Shown: positions 49,865-58,799, numbered from the stretch's first letter. The stretch: DNA of 64,000 bases from an uncultured Flavobacterium sp. (GCF_946478785.1 NZ_CAMLDD010000008.1:1-64000); one strand, 5' to 3'. Translations and numbers: made by a program. Notes: a model not told the origin generated them from the letters alone.

Positions 49865-51151
49865 TTACCCTCTTCTTCCGCTTCCTCTGGATCCTGAAGC
49901 ATTTTCTCTTTGTGGCTGCCCTCCTCCTCTTGATTCCTGACTTACTCTTGGAGACTCAGAACGCTGTGTGTTTTGTTGTCTCGCTGAACTGGATCTGTTT
50001 TCTGAAGCTGATCTGTTTTGATTAGTGCTTCTAGAAGATTCTGCTCTTGGGGTTGAAACTGTTCTGTTTTGAGTGTATCCTCTTGAAGACTCGTTTCTTG
50101 AAGACTCGTTTCTTGGAGATTCAGCTCTTGGAGTCGAAGTTGATCTGTTTGTATACATTCTGTTCTCTGAATTCCCTCTTGATTCAGTTTTCGAAGTATT
50201 TTCAACTCTTACAGATGTATTTCTATCAGCTCTTGCTGAATTATTATCTCTCGCAGAAGGAGTTCTATTTGTGTTAAAAGCTCTATCAGATGTGCTTCTG
50301 TTTTCAGAATAATTTCTGTTAGAATTTCTATTCTCAATACCAGAGATTCTTCGTGAATTTGACCTGTCATTAGTATAACCATTTTGACTTCTGTTTGACT
50401 CTCTGCTTGCTACACGTCTTCTATCTAATTCGTATCTGTTGTTTACATTCGAATGCCTTTGAGAAAAACTGCGATTAGGATATTGTCTTTCATATCCGTA
50501 AGAGCGTCTTGATGCATATAACACAGGAGCTCTGTAGCTTCTTCTGTGATTCACATAATTGTAATGGTTGTTTACATTGATACAAACATTAATATTGCTT
50601 CTATATCTGTAAATTGGATAAGGTCTCCATGCAACGTAATATGAAGGGTAACGATTCCACTCCCATGTAGAATAGTAGGGTCTGTAATTAGTAACCCAGA
50701 ATGAAGTGTAAATAACTGGTGCTACACTATAAACCGGCTCATAAATATAGTTGGTTCCGTATAAATAACTGTTTCCAACAACCTGAACGCTTACTTTATT
50801 GTAATTATCCCTCTCAACATCTATTGTCGCAATATCCTGATAAACATCTCGATCAAGAACAGACTGAATAATAACTACGTGTGTTCTGTCTTCAACAGTT
50901 TCAATAACACGTAAATAATCTACCTGGTTATCATTATTCAAATCCAAATTTGAAATCTGAAACTTTGGATCATTTAATCGTCTTTCAAAATCCTGAAGAT
51001 TGGATGATTCTCCAAAAATAGAAGCAACAGCCCTTAAATCTAAATTATCACTGATATCAGAATTTTTTGCATATACGGTAGTTTGGCTTTGCGCTCCACA
51101 TGAAGTTAAACCTATGGCTAACATGGCTATTAAAAGTACTTTCGTTTTCAT
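49865..51151 (-). CDS. Lipoprotein with low-complexity Ser/Arg/Asn tail
   Basis: A 428-residue protein with lipobox I-G-L-T-S-C (Cys18). Residues 30-125 form a compact domain with an EF-hand-like loop, L-D-L-N-N-D-N-Q-V-D-Y-L-R-V. Residues 125-210 are rich in Tyr, Trp and Pro. From about residue 215 the chain is almost wholly S, R, N, E and T, including a 15-base tandem repeat at DNA level. The strongly basic tail would be disordered and could bind wall polymers or nucleic acid. I do not recognise the family, and function is open. Confidence 0.7.
   Translation of the reverse strand: MKTKVLLIAMLAIGLTSCGAQSQTTVYAKNSDISDNLDLRAVASIFGESSNLQDFERRLNDPKFQISNLDLNNDNQVDYLRVIETVEDRTHVVIIQSVLDRDVYQDIATIDVERDNYNKVSVQVVGNSYLYGTNYIYEPVYSVAPVIYTSFWVTNYRPYYSTWEWNRYPSYYVAWRPYPIYRYRSNINVCINVNNHYNYVNHRRSYRAPVLYASRRSYGYERQYPNRSFSQRHSNVNNRYELDRRRVASRESNRSQNGYTNDRSNSRRISGIENRNSNRNYSENRSTSDRAFNTNRTPSARDNNSARADRNTSVRVENTSKTESRGNSENRMYTNRSTSTPRAESPRNESSRNESSRGYTQNRTVSTPRAESSRSTNQNRSASENRSSSARQQNTQRSESPRVSQESRGGGQPQRENASGSRGSGRRG
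50081..50125. repeat. Tandem 15-base repeat inside the lipoprotein gene
   Basis: Two exact copies of TCTTGAAGACTCGTT (50081-50095, 50096-50110) and a third changed copy (50111-50125) encode N-E-S-S-R units. Length change by slippage keeps the frame. Confidence 0.85.
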
Positions 51152-51271
51152 GGCAAATCATATTAAGATTAATATTCTGGAGTATCCAATTACTGTGCCA
51201 GAAAAAAAACAAAATATATTTCACGTGTTATAAATAATTGTATTTTAGCAATAACTAAATCTTAACCTATT

Positions 51272-52333
51272 ATGAAAAAAATAATGTTATTTTGTGGTGT
51301 TTTTATTTTATTCATATCCTTTAAACCATTGAAAGACAACAATAAGAATATTTTTTATGGTGGTTTTACGTCAATGCAAATAGACACTTTATTTCAGGAT
51401 AAAATTAGTATCAGAGCCATTTCTATTGATAAAAATAAAGTTTGGTATGGTGCAGATAATTCTCGTTTTGGATATTATGATTTAGATAAAAAAGAGAAAT
51501 TTGAAGAACATATTTATCGTGATACACTAAAATTAGAATTCAGAAGCATAGCTCAAACTTCAAAAGATGTTTTCTTATTAAGTGTGGGAAACCCTGCATT
51601 ACTTTATTCAGTATCTAAAAAAACACAAAAAGTTAAATTAGTTTACAAAGAAATCAACGAAAGAGTTTTTTATGATAGTATGCAATTCTGGAATGACAAA
51701 GAAGGAATTGCAATTGGCGACCCTACAGAAGACACTTTTTCTATCATTATAACCCGTGATGGAGGAGAAAACTGGACAAAAGTTTTATCAGATAAATTAC
51801 CAACAAATGCTAAAGGTGAAGCTGCTTTTGCAGCCAGTAATTCAAATATTGTCATTAAAGGAGATGATACATGGCTGGTTTCAGGAGGAAAAAGATCGCG
51901 AGTTTTTTATTCTCCGGACAAAGGCAAAACCTGGAAAGTAATCGAAACTCCTATTGTTCAGGGAAAAACAATGACAGGCATTTTTACAGCTGACTTTTAC
52001 GATTCTAAACATGGATTTATTGCTGGTGGCGATTATGAACTTCCAAACAAAAAAAACGACAATAAAGCTTTTACTACAGATGGGGGGAAAACCTGGGAAT
52101 TAATAGGTCAAGGTATGGGTTTTGGATACGCATCATGCGTGCAGTATGTTCCCGGGGGAAATGCCAAAGAAATTGTTTGTGTTGGTTCTGAAGGGATTCA
52201 ATATTCTCAAAATGGAGGCGAAAACTGGACACAATTATCTACTGATACAAAATTCTTTACGATTCGTTTTGTAAACAGAAATACAGCAATTGCAGCAGGA
52301 TACAATAAAGTTGTAAGACTTCGCTTTAAATAG
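51272..52333 (+). CDS. YCF48/BNR-type beta-propeller exported protein
   Basis: A 353-residue exported protein. The signal covers residues 1-18. The remainder is a propeller with repeated sialidase-like Asp-box turns: T-R-D-G-G-E-N-W-T-K near 167, S-P-D-K-G-K-T-W-K near 214, T-T-D-G-G-K-T-W-E near 268 and S-Q-N-G-G-E-N-W-T near 315. This spacing fits YCF48-like and BNR-repeat proteins. There are no sialidase active-site residues that I can see. The job may be assembly of a membrane complex, as for YCF48 in photosystem II, but that is only by family name. Confidence 0.8.
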   Translation: MKKIMLFCGVFILFISFKPLKDNNKNIFYGGFTSMQIDTLFQDKISIRAISIDKNKVWYGADNSRFGYYDLDKKEKFEEHIYRDTLKLEFRSIAQTSKDVFLLSVGNPALLYSVSKKTQKVKLVYKEINERVFYDSMQFWNDKEGIAIGDPTEDTFSIIITRDGGENWTKVLSDKLPTNAKGEAAFAASNSNIVIKGDDTWLVSGGKRSRVFYSPDKGKTWKVIETPIVQGKTMTGIFTADFYDSKHGFIAGGDYELPNKKNDNKAFTTDGGKTWELIGQGMGFGYASCVQYVPGGNAKEIVCVGSEGIQYSQNGGENWTQLSTDTKFFTIRFVNRNTAIAAGYNKVVRLRFK

Positions 52334-52343
52334 CTTATAAATA

Positions 52344-52391
52344 ACAAGACCCCTAAATAATAAAGTAAGTATTATTATATAGGGGCCTTGT
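52344..52391. terminator. Long hairpin after the YCF48-like gene
   Basis: ACAAGACCCCT at 52344-52354 pairs with AGGGGCCTTGT at 52381-52391 with one mismatch, and AATAATA-type words inside add a second stem. It ends 18 bases before the stop of the convergent gene. T-runs are short. Confidence 0.5.
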
Positions 52392-52409
52392 CGCTGTTGT
52401 TCTTTAAAT

Positions 52410-52868
52410 TTAATCTTTAGATGCCTTTTCCTTGTATTGTTTTAACAACTTTCGGTATAGATCATCCTCAGACTTTTTCAGTTTTAATATTTTTTTTGCT
52501 GAAAGTACTTTTTTAAGATTGCTCATATATTTTTCACGCAACTGATACAGCTCCCTGTCTGTGCTTTCAATTTGCGATAAAAGAGCCGCCGCCTCTTTTT
52601 CTGAAATTGAATTTATGTTATCACCTTTCAATTTACGTAAATAGCTTTTCATTTTATCATGACGCAATTCATATTGCTTATCATCAAAGGCATTGTAGAT
52701 TGGCCAGAATTTCTGAGCCTCAGTTGTTGTAAGTTCCAATTCTGTGGTTAAAAAAGAAACTTTGAAGGCTTTTATTTTTTCGCGTTTTTCGTCGTTTTTC
52801 TCATTTTGAGCATAAAATGAAAAGCTACTTAAAAACAGCAACATAAGTAATATATTTTTAATTTTCAT
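52410..52868 (-). CDS. Spy/CpxP-like periplasmic protein of a sigma factor operon
   Basis: A 152-residue protein with a signal peptide (residues 1-20). The mature chain is wholly helical and highly charged, with T-T-E-A-Q-K-F-W-P-I-Y-N-A-F near 50 and repeated Leu/Lys spacing later. This matches the short helical Spy/CpxP-like proteins often placed after an ECF sigma factor in Flavobacteriia and described there as sensors of the sigma system. It follows the anti-sigma-like gene by 18 bases. Confidence 0.72.
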   Translation of the reverse strand: MKIKNILLMLLFLSSFSFYAQNEKNDEKREKIKAFKVSFLTTELELTTTEAQKFWPIYNAFDDKQYELRHDKMKSYLRKLKGDNINSISEKEAAALLSQIESTDRELYQLREKYMSNLKKVLSAKKILKLKKSEDDLYRKLLKQYKEKASKD

Positions 52869-52886
52869 CTTTTATTGTTTTTGTTT

Positions 52887-53297
52887 TTATTCTGAAATTA
52901 AATTTTCAATATTTGGATTTGAAGACAAAACATCTTCAAGTGTTTCCTGTTCTAATGCAACATTGTTATTTATTGACTCAATATCTTTTGTATCCAATTC
53001 ACCAATCAAATCATATTGATTCATATTTGACTGATACGACAGGTAGCTTTCTAAAGTAGCCTCATCAAGTTCTTTTGATTTATTATAATTATTTGCAATC
53101 GGGATCATTAATGCTATAGCCACTATTGCAGCAGCAACCATTGCAATAACCTTTTTACGCATGTAAATTGGAATTACCTTCACCTCATTTTCTTCAATAT
53201 GCTGTAAAACTTTTGCCGAAAAACCATCAAAATAATGATCCGGAGTTTTAAATCCAGATTTCATTTTCGGTTCGTTTTCTAATTTAAATGCTTTCAT
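52887..53297 (-). CDS. Small anti-sigma-like membrane protein
   Basis: A 136-residue protein with one membrane helix (about residues 49-68, A-M-V-A-A-A-I-V-A-I-A). The N-terminal cytoplasmic part is charged and has H-Y-F-D-G-F; the C-terminal part is acidic. The topology and its place between an ECF sigma factor and a Spy-like protein suggest an anti-sigma factor. No zinc-binding anti-sigma motif is present, so the role is from position and topology. Confidence 0.65.
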   Translation of the reverse strand: MKAFKLENEPKMKSGFKTPDHYFDGFSAKVLQHIEENEVKVIPIYMRKKVIAMVAAAIVAIALMIPIANNYNKSKELDEATLESYLSYQSNMNQYDLIGELDTKDIESINNNVALEQETLEDVLSSNPNIENLISE

Positions 53298-53327
53298 ATC
53301 TATAAGACTTTTTTTATAACAAAAGGT

Positions 53328-53870
53328 TTAATTTGATGTTACATATGTTTCAATTTTTTTTACTGCATGATGATAAGATGCTTTCAATGCGCCCACAGAA
53401 GTACCCAGGATTTCAGAGATTTCTTCGTATTTCAATTCTTCGAAATATTTCATTTTAAAAACCAATTGCTGTTTCTCCGGCAATGTAACAATCGCTTTTT
53501 GAAGCTTTATCTGAATTTCATCACCGTCAAAATAAGTATCGGCTTTTAAATTATCAATGGTTTTATTTTGTAAAGCTTCTGATGTTAAGCCGTTCAATTT
53601 TGCTTTTTGACTTAAAAAAGTCAGTGCTTCATTGGTCGCAATACGGTACATCCATGAAAAAAGCTTGCTTTCTCCTTTAAAGTTTTTCAAATATTGAAAT
53701 ACTTTTACAAAAGTATTCTGTAAAACATCATCAGCATCATCATGATTCAAAACAATATTTCGAATATGAGAATACAATGGTTTTTGATATTCTGACAAGA
53801 GTATTTGAAACGCAGCATTTTGCGTTTTAGGATTTAATAATTGTGCTATAAACTCCTTCTCGTTGGTCAA
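53328..53870 (-). CDS. ECF-type RNA polymerase sigma factor
   Basis: A 180-residue ECF sigma factor. Region 2 covers about 25-95, with D-D-A-D-D-V-L-Q-N-T-F-V-K-V-F and W-M-Y-R-I-A-T-N-E-A. Region 4 covers about 125-175, with L-P-E-K-Q-Q-L-V-F-K-M-K-Y and Y-E-E-I-S-E-I-L-G-T-S-V-G-A-L-K. It heads a three-gene operon with the anti-sigma-like and Spy-like genes, with 30- and 18-base gaps. The signal sensed is probably envelope stress, by analogy. Confidence 0.9.
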   Translation of the reverse strand: MTNEKEFIAQLLNPKTQNAAFQILLSEYQKPLYSHIRNIVLNHDDADDVLQNTFVKVFQYLKNFKGESKLFSWMYRIATNEALTFLSQKAKLNGLTSEALQNKTIDNLKADTYFDGDEIQIKLQKAIVTLPEKQQLVFKMKYFEELKYEEISEILGTSVGALKASYHHAVKKIETYVTSN

Positions 53871-53937
53871 GTTTTTTACGTATCTTGTTTTTAGAATGAA
53901 TTTATTACAAAAGGTTTAATCAGCTTTTACTATTTTT

Positions 53938-55077
53938 TTAAAATTCAAATTCTTCTACCGGAGTTGTCGTAGAAGCAGGAGTCTCTGCAGGTTTTTTAGC
54001 TGCTGGTTGAGGCGACACCGCCGGTTTATACTCAGGAGTTGCAACAACCGGTATAACTTTGGGAATAATCGGGAAATAAATTTCAGTTACTAATTTAGAA
54101 GAATTTTTAACATCTAATTTACCTGCAGTCAAAATTTCAAGATGCGACCAGCTTAAATCAGGAACAAGTTTTTCATTATTGATAAAAGCCGTAGCTTTTG
54201 AAATAGCTTCATTAGTATGTGAATAATCTCCTTGCAGAGTAGTTTTTACAGCTTCAAAACTGTTTAATTTTCCAGACAAAATATCACTTCCTGCACTTAT
54301 AAAAATTTCTTTATTTATTGGTAAACAAATTGAAATTTTTGCCAAATTAGTTTTTGTATCATAAGTATGATAAATAATAAAAGGTTTGCCGTTTGTATAT
54401 AAATTATTTGTTTTGCTAAATTCTATCAATTTTGGAATAACAACCCGTGCATTTTTTTTCACTTTTTGAATTTCACTTGTAAAAGTCTGTTTAATATAAA
54501 AACTCTCTGTTTTTTTGACAACACCATTTACTTTTACAGCATAGGTTTTGGTTTCGTAATCCAAATTCTTATCAATATTCACAAGCGTTTTTTCATACAT
54601 AGTTCCTATTATTTTATCAGAACCACCATTTAAAACCGTATAAATTTTAAATAGAAAACTCATTTCACCTTTTGCTTTCCAGGTAACTTTTGTTTTTCCG
54701 TTAAGCGTATCTTTAAAAATCCAATTCACATCGGCCTCAGTCCCGTCAAAATTTATTTTTTGATGAATACTTTCGCCTTCCTTAGCCTGCAATGTTATTC
54801 CACTTCCTTTTCCTTCACTTCCTTCCCATGAAAATGAAGCTCCGTTTCCTGATGTTTTTTGCGGAAATGACATCTTTATTGTTGGATCTTCAACTGCCCA
54901 GGATTCAAAATCTTGAAAATTTCTAAAATCATTTACATAATTATATACCGTTGCCCTTGGTGAATTGATCACTTTGCTTCGCTCAACAGTAAAAAAACCT
55001 TTTTGAGTAGCTACAAAAACAGTTAAAGCAATAAAACTTAGGAATAGTAAAAGAAATAGATATTTTAGAATTTTCAT
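53938..55077 (-). CDS. SRPBCC and GyrI-like effector-binding domain protein
   Basis: A 379-residue protein. I choose ATG at 55077 (MKILKYLF), 23 codons inside the longest frame, as it puts the membrane helix at the N-terminus. Residues about 27-165 form an SRPBCC (polyketide cyclase-like) fold with R-A-T-V-Y-N-Y-V-N-D and F-R-N-F-Q. Residues about 180-330 resemble a GyrI-like/effector-binding domain. The tail is Pro/Ala/Thr-rich and ends V-E-E-F-E-F. Both domains bind small hydrophobic ligands; the ligand is unknown. The sigma gene lies next in the same direction. Confidence 0.72.
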   Translation of the reverse strand: MKILKYLFLLLFLSFIALTVFVATQKGFFTVERSKVINSPRATVYNYVNDFRNFQDFESWAVEDPTIKMSFPQKTSGNGASFSWEGSEGKGSGITLQAKEGESIHQKINFDGTEADVNWIFKDTLNGKTKVTWKAKGEMSFLFKIYTVLNGGSDKIIGTMYEKTLVNIDKNLDYETKTYAVKVNGVVKKTESFYIKQTFTSEIQKVKKNARVVIPKLIEFSKTNNLYTNGKPFIIYHTYDTKTNLAKISICLPINKEIFISAGSDILSGKLNSFEAVKTTLQGDYSHTNEAISKATAFINNEKLVPDLSWSHLEILTAGKLDVKNSSKLVTEIYFPIIPKVIPVVATPEYKPAVSPQPAAKKPAETPASTTTPVEEFEF

Positions 55078-55254
55078 TGTGTAGGTTTTATGGTGTCGTA
55101 AAGTTATAAATTTATTAATGTGTACGAATAACAAAAATAAAAACACTTATTTAATTATATCTTACCTTTAAAAAACAGATAACAAAACATTTTTTAAAAC
55201 TTTAAAGTATAAAATTTATTTACATTTTGCACTCTTAAATATAAAAAACTTCGC

Positions 55255-55443
55255 TTACCTTTTAAAAAAGAATTTGATTAAAAATAAAATAACTATAAAA
55301 AGCAGGAAACCAATCAGCACCTTGTAATTTCCTTTGTAGAAAATTTTGTGCAAGGCAAGATCTTTCCGGTAAGCAAAAATCATTACGATTACAAATGCGA
55401 TAAAAAAACAGACTGCGAATATTAATTGTCCCTGGCTAAACAT
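55255..55443 (-). CDS. Small two-helix membrane protein of unknown function
   Basis: A 62-residue protein with two membrane helices (about 7-25 and 42-58) and a basic loop (Y-R-K-D-L-A-L-H-K) between them; the end is F-K-R. I use ATG 55443 (MFSQGQ); a start 7 codons upstream at 55464 is possible. I do not recognise the family. Between 55078 and 55254 nothing else is seen. Confidence 0.6.
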   Translation of the reverse strand: MFSQGQLIFAVCFFIAFVIVMIFAYRKDLALHKIFYKGNYKVLIGFLLFIVILFLIKFFFKR

Positions 55444-55523
55444 AGTTGAAATTATTTTTGACAAATTTAGAGAATTGTATATGAATTGTTGCTAATTTGG
55501 CACTCCATTTAATAAAATAAAAA

Positions 55524-55904
55524 ATGAAGAAACAAATTGATGCAGTAAAGGAATTCCATACTGCTTTTAAAATAGGCCATAGCGAAACGCCCATTGCAGA
55601 TTTAGGCGAAACCAAAAATCAGCTTCGCTATAATTTAATGAAAGAAGAAAATGAAGAATATCTTGAAGCTGTACAAAACAATGATTTAGTTGAAATCGCT
55701 GATGCACTTGGAGATATGATGTATATTTTGTGCGGAACAATCATTGAACATGGCTTACAGGAAAAAATAGAAGCTGTTTTTGATGAAATCCAGCGAAGCA
55801 ATATGAGTAAATTGGGTGAAGACGGACAGCCAATTTATCGTGAAGACGGAAAAGTGATGAAAGGCCCTCATTATTTCAAACCTGATTTTTCGAAACTACT
55901 ATAA
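55524..55904 (+). CDS. MazG-like nucleotide pyrophosphohydrolase
   Basis: A 126-residue all-helical protein of the MazG/dimeric dUTPase-like group. The metal-binding residues are in M-K-E-E-N-E-E-Y-L-E-A (E-E-x-x-E, near 39-49) and E-I-A-D-A-L-G-D-M-M-Y (E-x-x-D, near 57-67). Such enzymes remove pyrophosphate from non-standard or excess NTPs. The C-terminal F-K-P-D-F-S-K-L-L is typical of the Bacteroidota form. Substrate not defined by sequence. Confidence 0.83.
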   Translation: MKKQIDAVKEFHTAFKIGHSETPIADLGETKNQLRYNLMKEENEEYLEAVQNNDLVEIADALGDMMYILCGTIIEHGLQEKIEAVFDEIQRSNMSKLGEDGQPIYREDGKVMKGPHYFKPDFSKLL

Positions 55905-55911
55905 AAAACCA

Positions 55912-55953
55912 AAACCCGACAAATTTTAAAAAAAATGTCGGGTTTGTTTTTAT
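55912..55953. terminator. Bidirectional terminator between the MazG-like gene and ilvE
   Basis: AAACCCGACA pairs exactly with TGTCGGGTTT around 14 A/T bases, with TTTT runs in both senses. Confidence 0.75.
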
Positions 55954-55966
55954 AAATATCTTTAAA

Positions 55967-57037
55967 CTATTGAACTTTTACAGTCCATCCAAAAGTATCT
56001 TCGGCAAGTTTGTTTTGCAGATTTGTTAATTTTTCTTTCAATAAAGAAGCATATGAATTTTCGATTGGAGCCATTTCATAATAAACATCCTGATAAGAGA
56101 ATCCTTTAATTACACTTACAACTGCAGCTGTACCGGCACCAAAAATTTCTTTTAAAGATCCGTTTTTAGCAGCTTCTACCAATTCTGAAACAATAACAGG
56201 ACGAACTTCAACATTTAAACCTTCTTTTTCAGCCATAGCTATTAAACTTTTTCTGGTAATACCATCTAAAATTCTTTCGCTTGTAGGAGCTGTCAATAAT
56301 GTATCATTTATTCTAAAGAAAACATTCATTGTACCTGCCTCTTCCAGTTTAGTATGCGTTGCATCATCTGTCCAGATTACTTGCTGGAAGCCTTCCTTGT
56401 TTGCGAGGTTTGTTGGGTAAAACTGTGCAGCGTAATTTCCTGCTGCTTTTGCAGCTCCAATTCCACCATTAGCAGCCCTACTGTAATGTTCTGCAATAAT
56501 TACTTTTACTTCGCCGGCATAATAGGATTGTGCAGGAGAAAGGAGTATCATAAATTTATATTCATCTGAAGGATTTGCAACAACTCCGGGACCTGTAGCA
56601 ATCATAAAAGGACGAATGTACATACTGCTTCCGTTTCCTTTTTGAATCCAGTCTCTGTCTAATTTCAATAATTCATTTAAACCATCCATAAAAACAGCTT
56701 CAGGAACTTCAGGCATTGCCATACGAACTGCTGAGTTATTAAAACGTTTGTAGTTTTCATCAGGTCTGAACAACCAAACATCATTATTGTCATCTTTATA
56801 AGCTTTCATTCCTTCAAAAATAGCCTGACCGTAATGAAAGACTTTAGATGAAGGATCCATTAAAATAGGTGCATACGGCTTAATGACCGGTGTTTGCCAT
56901 TCCCCATTTTTAAAATCACATTCAAATAAATGGTCTGTAAATACAGCACCAAAGCTTAAGTTTTCAAAGTCTACACTACTTATTTTCGAAGAAGTGGCTT
57001 TTCTGATTTCAATTTTGCTTGTTTGAGTTGTACTCAT
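55967..57037 (-). CDS. ilvE: Branched-chain amino acid aminotransferase
   Basis: A 356-residue fold type IV PLP aminotransferase, the last step in leucine, isoleucine and valine synthesis. The start holds F-G-A-V-F-T-D-H. Typical motifs follow: H-Y-G-Q-A-I-F-E-G-M-K-A-Y near residue 67, the Lys-bearing region G-A-A-K-A-A-G-N-Y-A near 197, L-E-E-A-G-T-M-N-V near 231 and the loop E-I-F-G-A-G-T-A-A. It stands alone. The 300-base gap upstream (57038-57343) holds no gene. Confidence 0.94.
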   Translation of the reverse strand: MSTTQTSKIEIRKATSSKISSVDFENLSFGAVFTDHLFECDFKNGEWQTPVIKPYAPILMDPSSKVFHYGQAIFEGMKAYKDDNNDVWLFRPDENYKRFNNSAVRMAMPEVPEAVFMDGLNELLKLDRDWIQKGNGSSMYIRPFMIATGPGVVANPSDEYKFMILLSPAQSYYAGEVKVIIAEHYSRAANGGIGAAKAAGNYAAQFYPTNLANKEGFQQVIWTDDATHTKLEEAGTMNVFFRINDTLLTAPTSERILDGITRKSLIAMAEKEGLNVEVRPVIVSELVEAAKNGSLKEIFGAGTAAVVSVIKGFSYQDVYYEMAPIENSYASLLKEKLTNLQNKLAEDTFGWTVKVQ

Positions 57038-57119
57038 AATAATGTAAGTGTTACTTAATTTCTACTAAAAGAAGAATTCTTAAAGTGATAATATGATATA
57101 AAATAGATTTTATTGAATG

Positions 57120-57127
57120 CAAAATTA
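57120..57127 (-). promoter_or_regulatory. Possible -7 element for ilvE
   Basis: The minus strand reads TAATTTTG, a match to TAnnTTTG, 82 bases before the ilvE start; TTTG lies 24 bases further up, a bit too far. It is therefore a weak call. Confidence 0.3.
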
Positions 57128-57282
57128 AATAAAAATATATAATTTACTTATCAAAAAAACATTAATTACCACGTTTAACTGAGATTTATTTATTTTCTAA
57201 TAAACCTAAAAATTTAACTGGTTTTTATAGGGATTTTATGAAAAAAGGTTGGTTTTTTAGGGCTTTACGCATTTGTTTTGAT

Positions 57283-57290
57283 TAAATTTG
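57283..57290 (+). promoter_or_regulatory. Possible -7 element for mnmD
   Basis: TAAATTTG matches TAnnTTTG and lies 53 bases before the mnmD start. No TTG is at the right distance upstream. Confidence 0.4.
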
Positions 57291-57343
57291 ACTTATTATA
57301 TATACCATAAACTATCTAAATCGCATTGTAAAGTTCTAAATTG

Positions 57344-58003
57344 ATGGAAAGAGAAATTATTAAAACGCTAGATGGCTCAACTACAATTCATTTAAAAGAA
57401 TGGAATGAATGTTACCATTCAAAACACGGCGCAATTCAGGAAGCAAAACATGTATTTATAAAAAATGGGCTTTCACTATTTGAAGATAAGCCTGTAAATA
57501 TTCTGGAAATTGGTTTTGGAACAGGTTTAAACGCTTTTATAACTTTTCTCGAAGCTAATCCAAAAACACAAATTATTAATTACACAGGCATAGAAGCTTA
57601 TCCGGTTAACACTGATGAAGTTATGGCCATGAATTATGTATCAGAACTCGATGCTAAACAATTCGATTTCATTTTTCAGAAAATGCATGAATGCGAATGG
57701 AACCAAAAAACAGAAATAAGTTCTAATTTTTCGTTAACAAAAAGAAAACAATTTTTTGATGAAATAAACGATTTTGAAGTTTTTGATTTGATTTACTTTG
57801 ATGCCTTTGGATACAGGGTACAACCTGAGTTGTGGAGTACCGAAATTTTTCAAAAAATGTACAATAGCTTAAAACCTAATGGCGTATTGGTAACTTATGC
57901 CGCACGGGGAGTTGTTAAAAGGAGTATGATCGAAGTAGGGTTTACCGTTGAAAAATTAGCTGGCCCACCTGGAAAGAGAGAAATGTTTAGAGCTGTAAAA
58001 TAA
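57344..58003 (+). CDS. mnmD: tRNA mnm5s2U34 methyltransferase MnmD
   Basis: A 219-residue methyltransferase. The TTG codon directly before the ATG also reads open, but ATG 57344 is the likely start. The SAM-binding loop is L-E-I-G-F-G-T-G-L-N near 50, and D-L-I-Y-F-D-A-F-G near 148 marks the MnmC/MnmD catalytic region; G-V-L-V-T-Y-A-A-R-G-V-V-K-R follows. The FAD-binding half of the bifunctional E. coli MnmC is absent, so this is the single-domain MnmD type. It finishes the wobble base modification begun by MnmE and MnmG. Confidence 0.85.
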   Translation: MEREIIKTLDGSTTIHLKEWNECYHSKHGAIQEAKHVFIKNGLSLFEDKPVNILEIGFGTGLNAFITFLEANPKTQIINYTGIEAYPVNTDEVMAMNYVSELDAKQFDFIFQKMHECEWNQKTEISSNFSLTKRKQFFDEINDFEVFDLIYFDAFGYRVQPELWSTEIFQKMYNSLKPNGVLVTYAARGVVKRSMIEVGFTVEKLAGPPGKREMFRAVK

Positions 58004-58176
58004 TTCATACACTGTTATTTAGAAAAATTCTATATTGATTTATATTCATTAAGAAAACGTATTCGTTGCCAATATTTTTAAAAAAATAAGTTAAAAAGAT
58101 GTTTTATATATGATATTTATTTAAATTTGACTCGAGTTTAAAAAATAGAGATAACCCCCCAAAATCTTATTTTATT

Positions 58177-58374
58177 ATGTCAAAAATGATGTTTGATTAC
58201 ACGAAATCAATACTTGAGAGAGTAAGTTTCGACCCCGTGCTTTTTTGCAAAGAATTAGAAAAAGCTATCAAAACACTGTTACCTTACGAAATGGAACAAC
58301 TACAAGAATGGTTATTAAACTTCATAGTCGAAAAACCAGAATTAAAAGAATGTTTACTATTAGTTAAAGTATAA
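58177..58374 (+). CDS. Small conserved-looking protein of unknown function
   Basis: A 65-residue helical protein containing F-D-Y-T-K-S-I-L-E-R-V-S-F-D, then L-L-P-Y-E-M-E-Q-L-Q-E-W-L. There is no signal or membrane segment. It follows an intergenic gap of 173 bases and has its own terminator 9 bases after the stop, so it is a single-gene unit. I believe I have seen similar short proteins in Flavobacteriia but cannot name a function. Confidence 0.7.
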   Translation: MSKMMFDYTKSILERVSFDPVLFCKELEKAIKTLLPYEMEQLQEWLLNFIVEKPELKECLLLVKV

Positions 58375-58383
58375 AAAAACGAG

Positions 58384-58412
58384 AGGCTATCTGAAAAGAT
58401 GGCCTTTTTTTT
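58384..58412 (+). terminator. Terminator of the small gene
   Basis: AGGCTATCT pairs with AGATGGCCT (one G-T pair) around a GAAA loop, followed by a run of T. The following stretch to 58657 holds no gene; it contains the words ACGCAGATTTAAAAAGATTTAAGC, which look like a degenerate direct repeat of AGATTTAA. Confidence 0.85.
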
Positions 58413-58657
58413 ACTGGTAATTAATTGTTTAGGTTTTATAATTTACAGCATATTTTGCTACTGCCTCTCAAAATTTGGGAAAGGAAATTGTTTTCTTAAA
58501 ATTTTCAGAGAGTAGCAGAGATTTTATTATTAACCATTTTATTTCGCTAGAATAAAATATTTAAAGTATTTTTTTATTTCACGCAGATTTAAAAAGATTT
58601 AAGCAGATTTTGTGGATCAATACATTTTTATCTTGATCATCAATAAATTCAATCCAC

Positions 58658-58687
58658 AAAAAAAGCCCTGAATTCCTTCAAGGCTTT
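58658..58687 (-). terminator. Terminator after tRNA-His
   Basis: AAAGCCCTGAA and TTCAAGGCTTT pair with one mismatch around TTCC; the A-run at 58658-58664 yields a T-run on the minus strand. Confidence 0.65.
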
Positions 58688-58696
58688 AAATTTTTG

Positions 58697-58771
58697 GGTG
58701 GCTGACCGGGTTCGAACCGGCGACCCGCGGCACCACAAACCGCTACTCTAACCAACTGAGCTACAACCACC
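58697..58771 (-). tRNA. tRNA-His (anticodon GTG)
   Basis: The minus strand folds as a full cloverleaf: acceptor GTGGTTG with CAGCCAC, D-arm GCTC-AGTTGGTTA-GAGT, anticodon stem GCGGT/GCCGC with loop TTGTGGT, and T-loop TTCGAAC. The anticodon GTG reads His codons. An extra G at -1 faces C73, the identity pair of histidine tRNA. CCA is not encoded. Confidence 0.96.
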
Positions 58772-58799
58772 ATTTTGCCTAGCTTTCGCTTAGCGGTTG

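Noticed and set aside
50081..50125. Repeat array that could suggest a CRISPR
   Set aside because: The units are 15 bases, contiguous and in frame within a coding region, with no spacers. No CRISPR array or cas gene was seen anywhere in the window.
57038..57343. A riboswitch or leader peptide before ilvE or mnmD
   Set aside because: No short frame rich in branched-chain codons and no stable alternative hairpins were visible; only weak -7 words are present.
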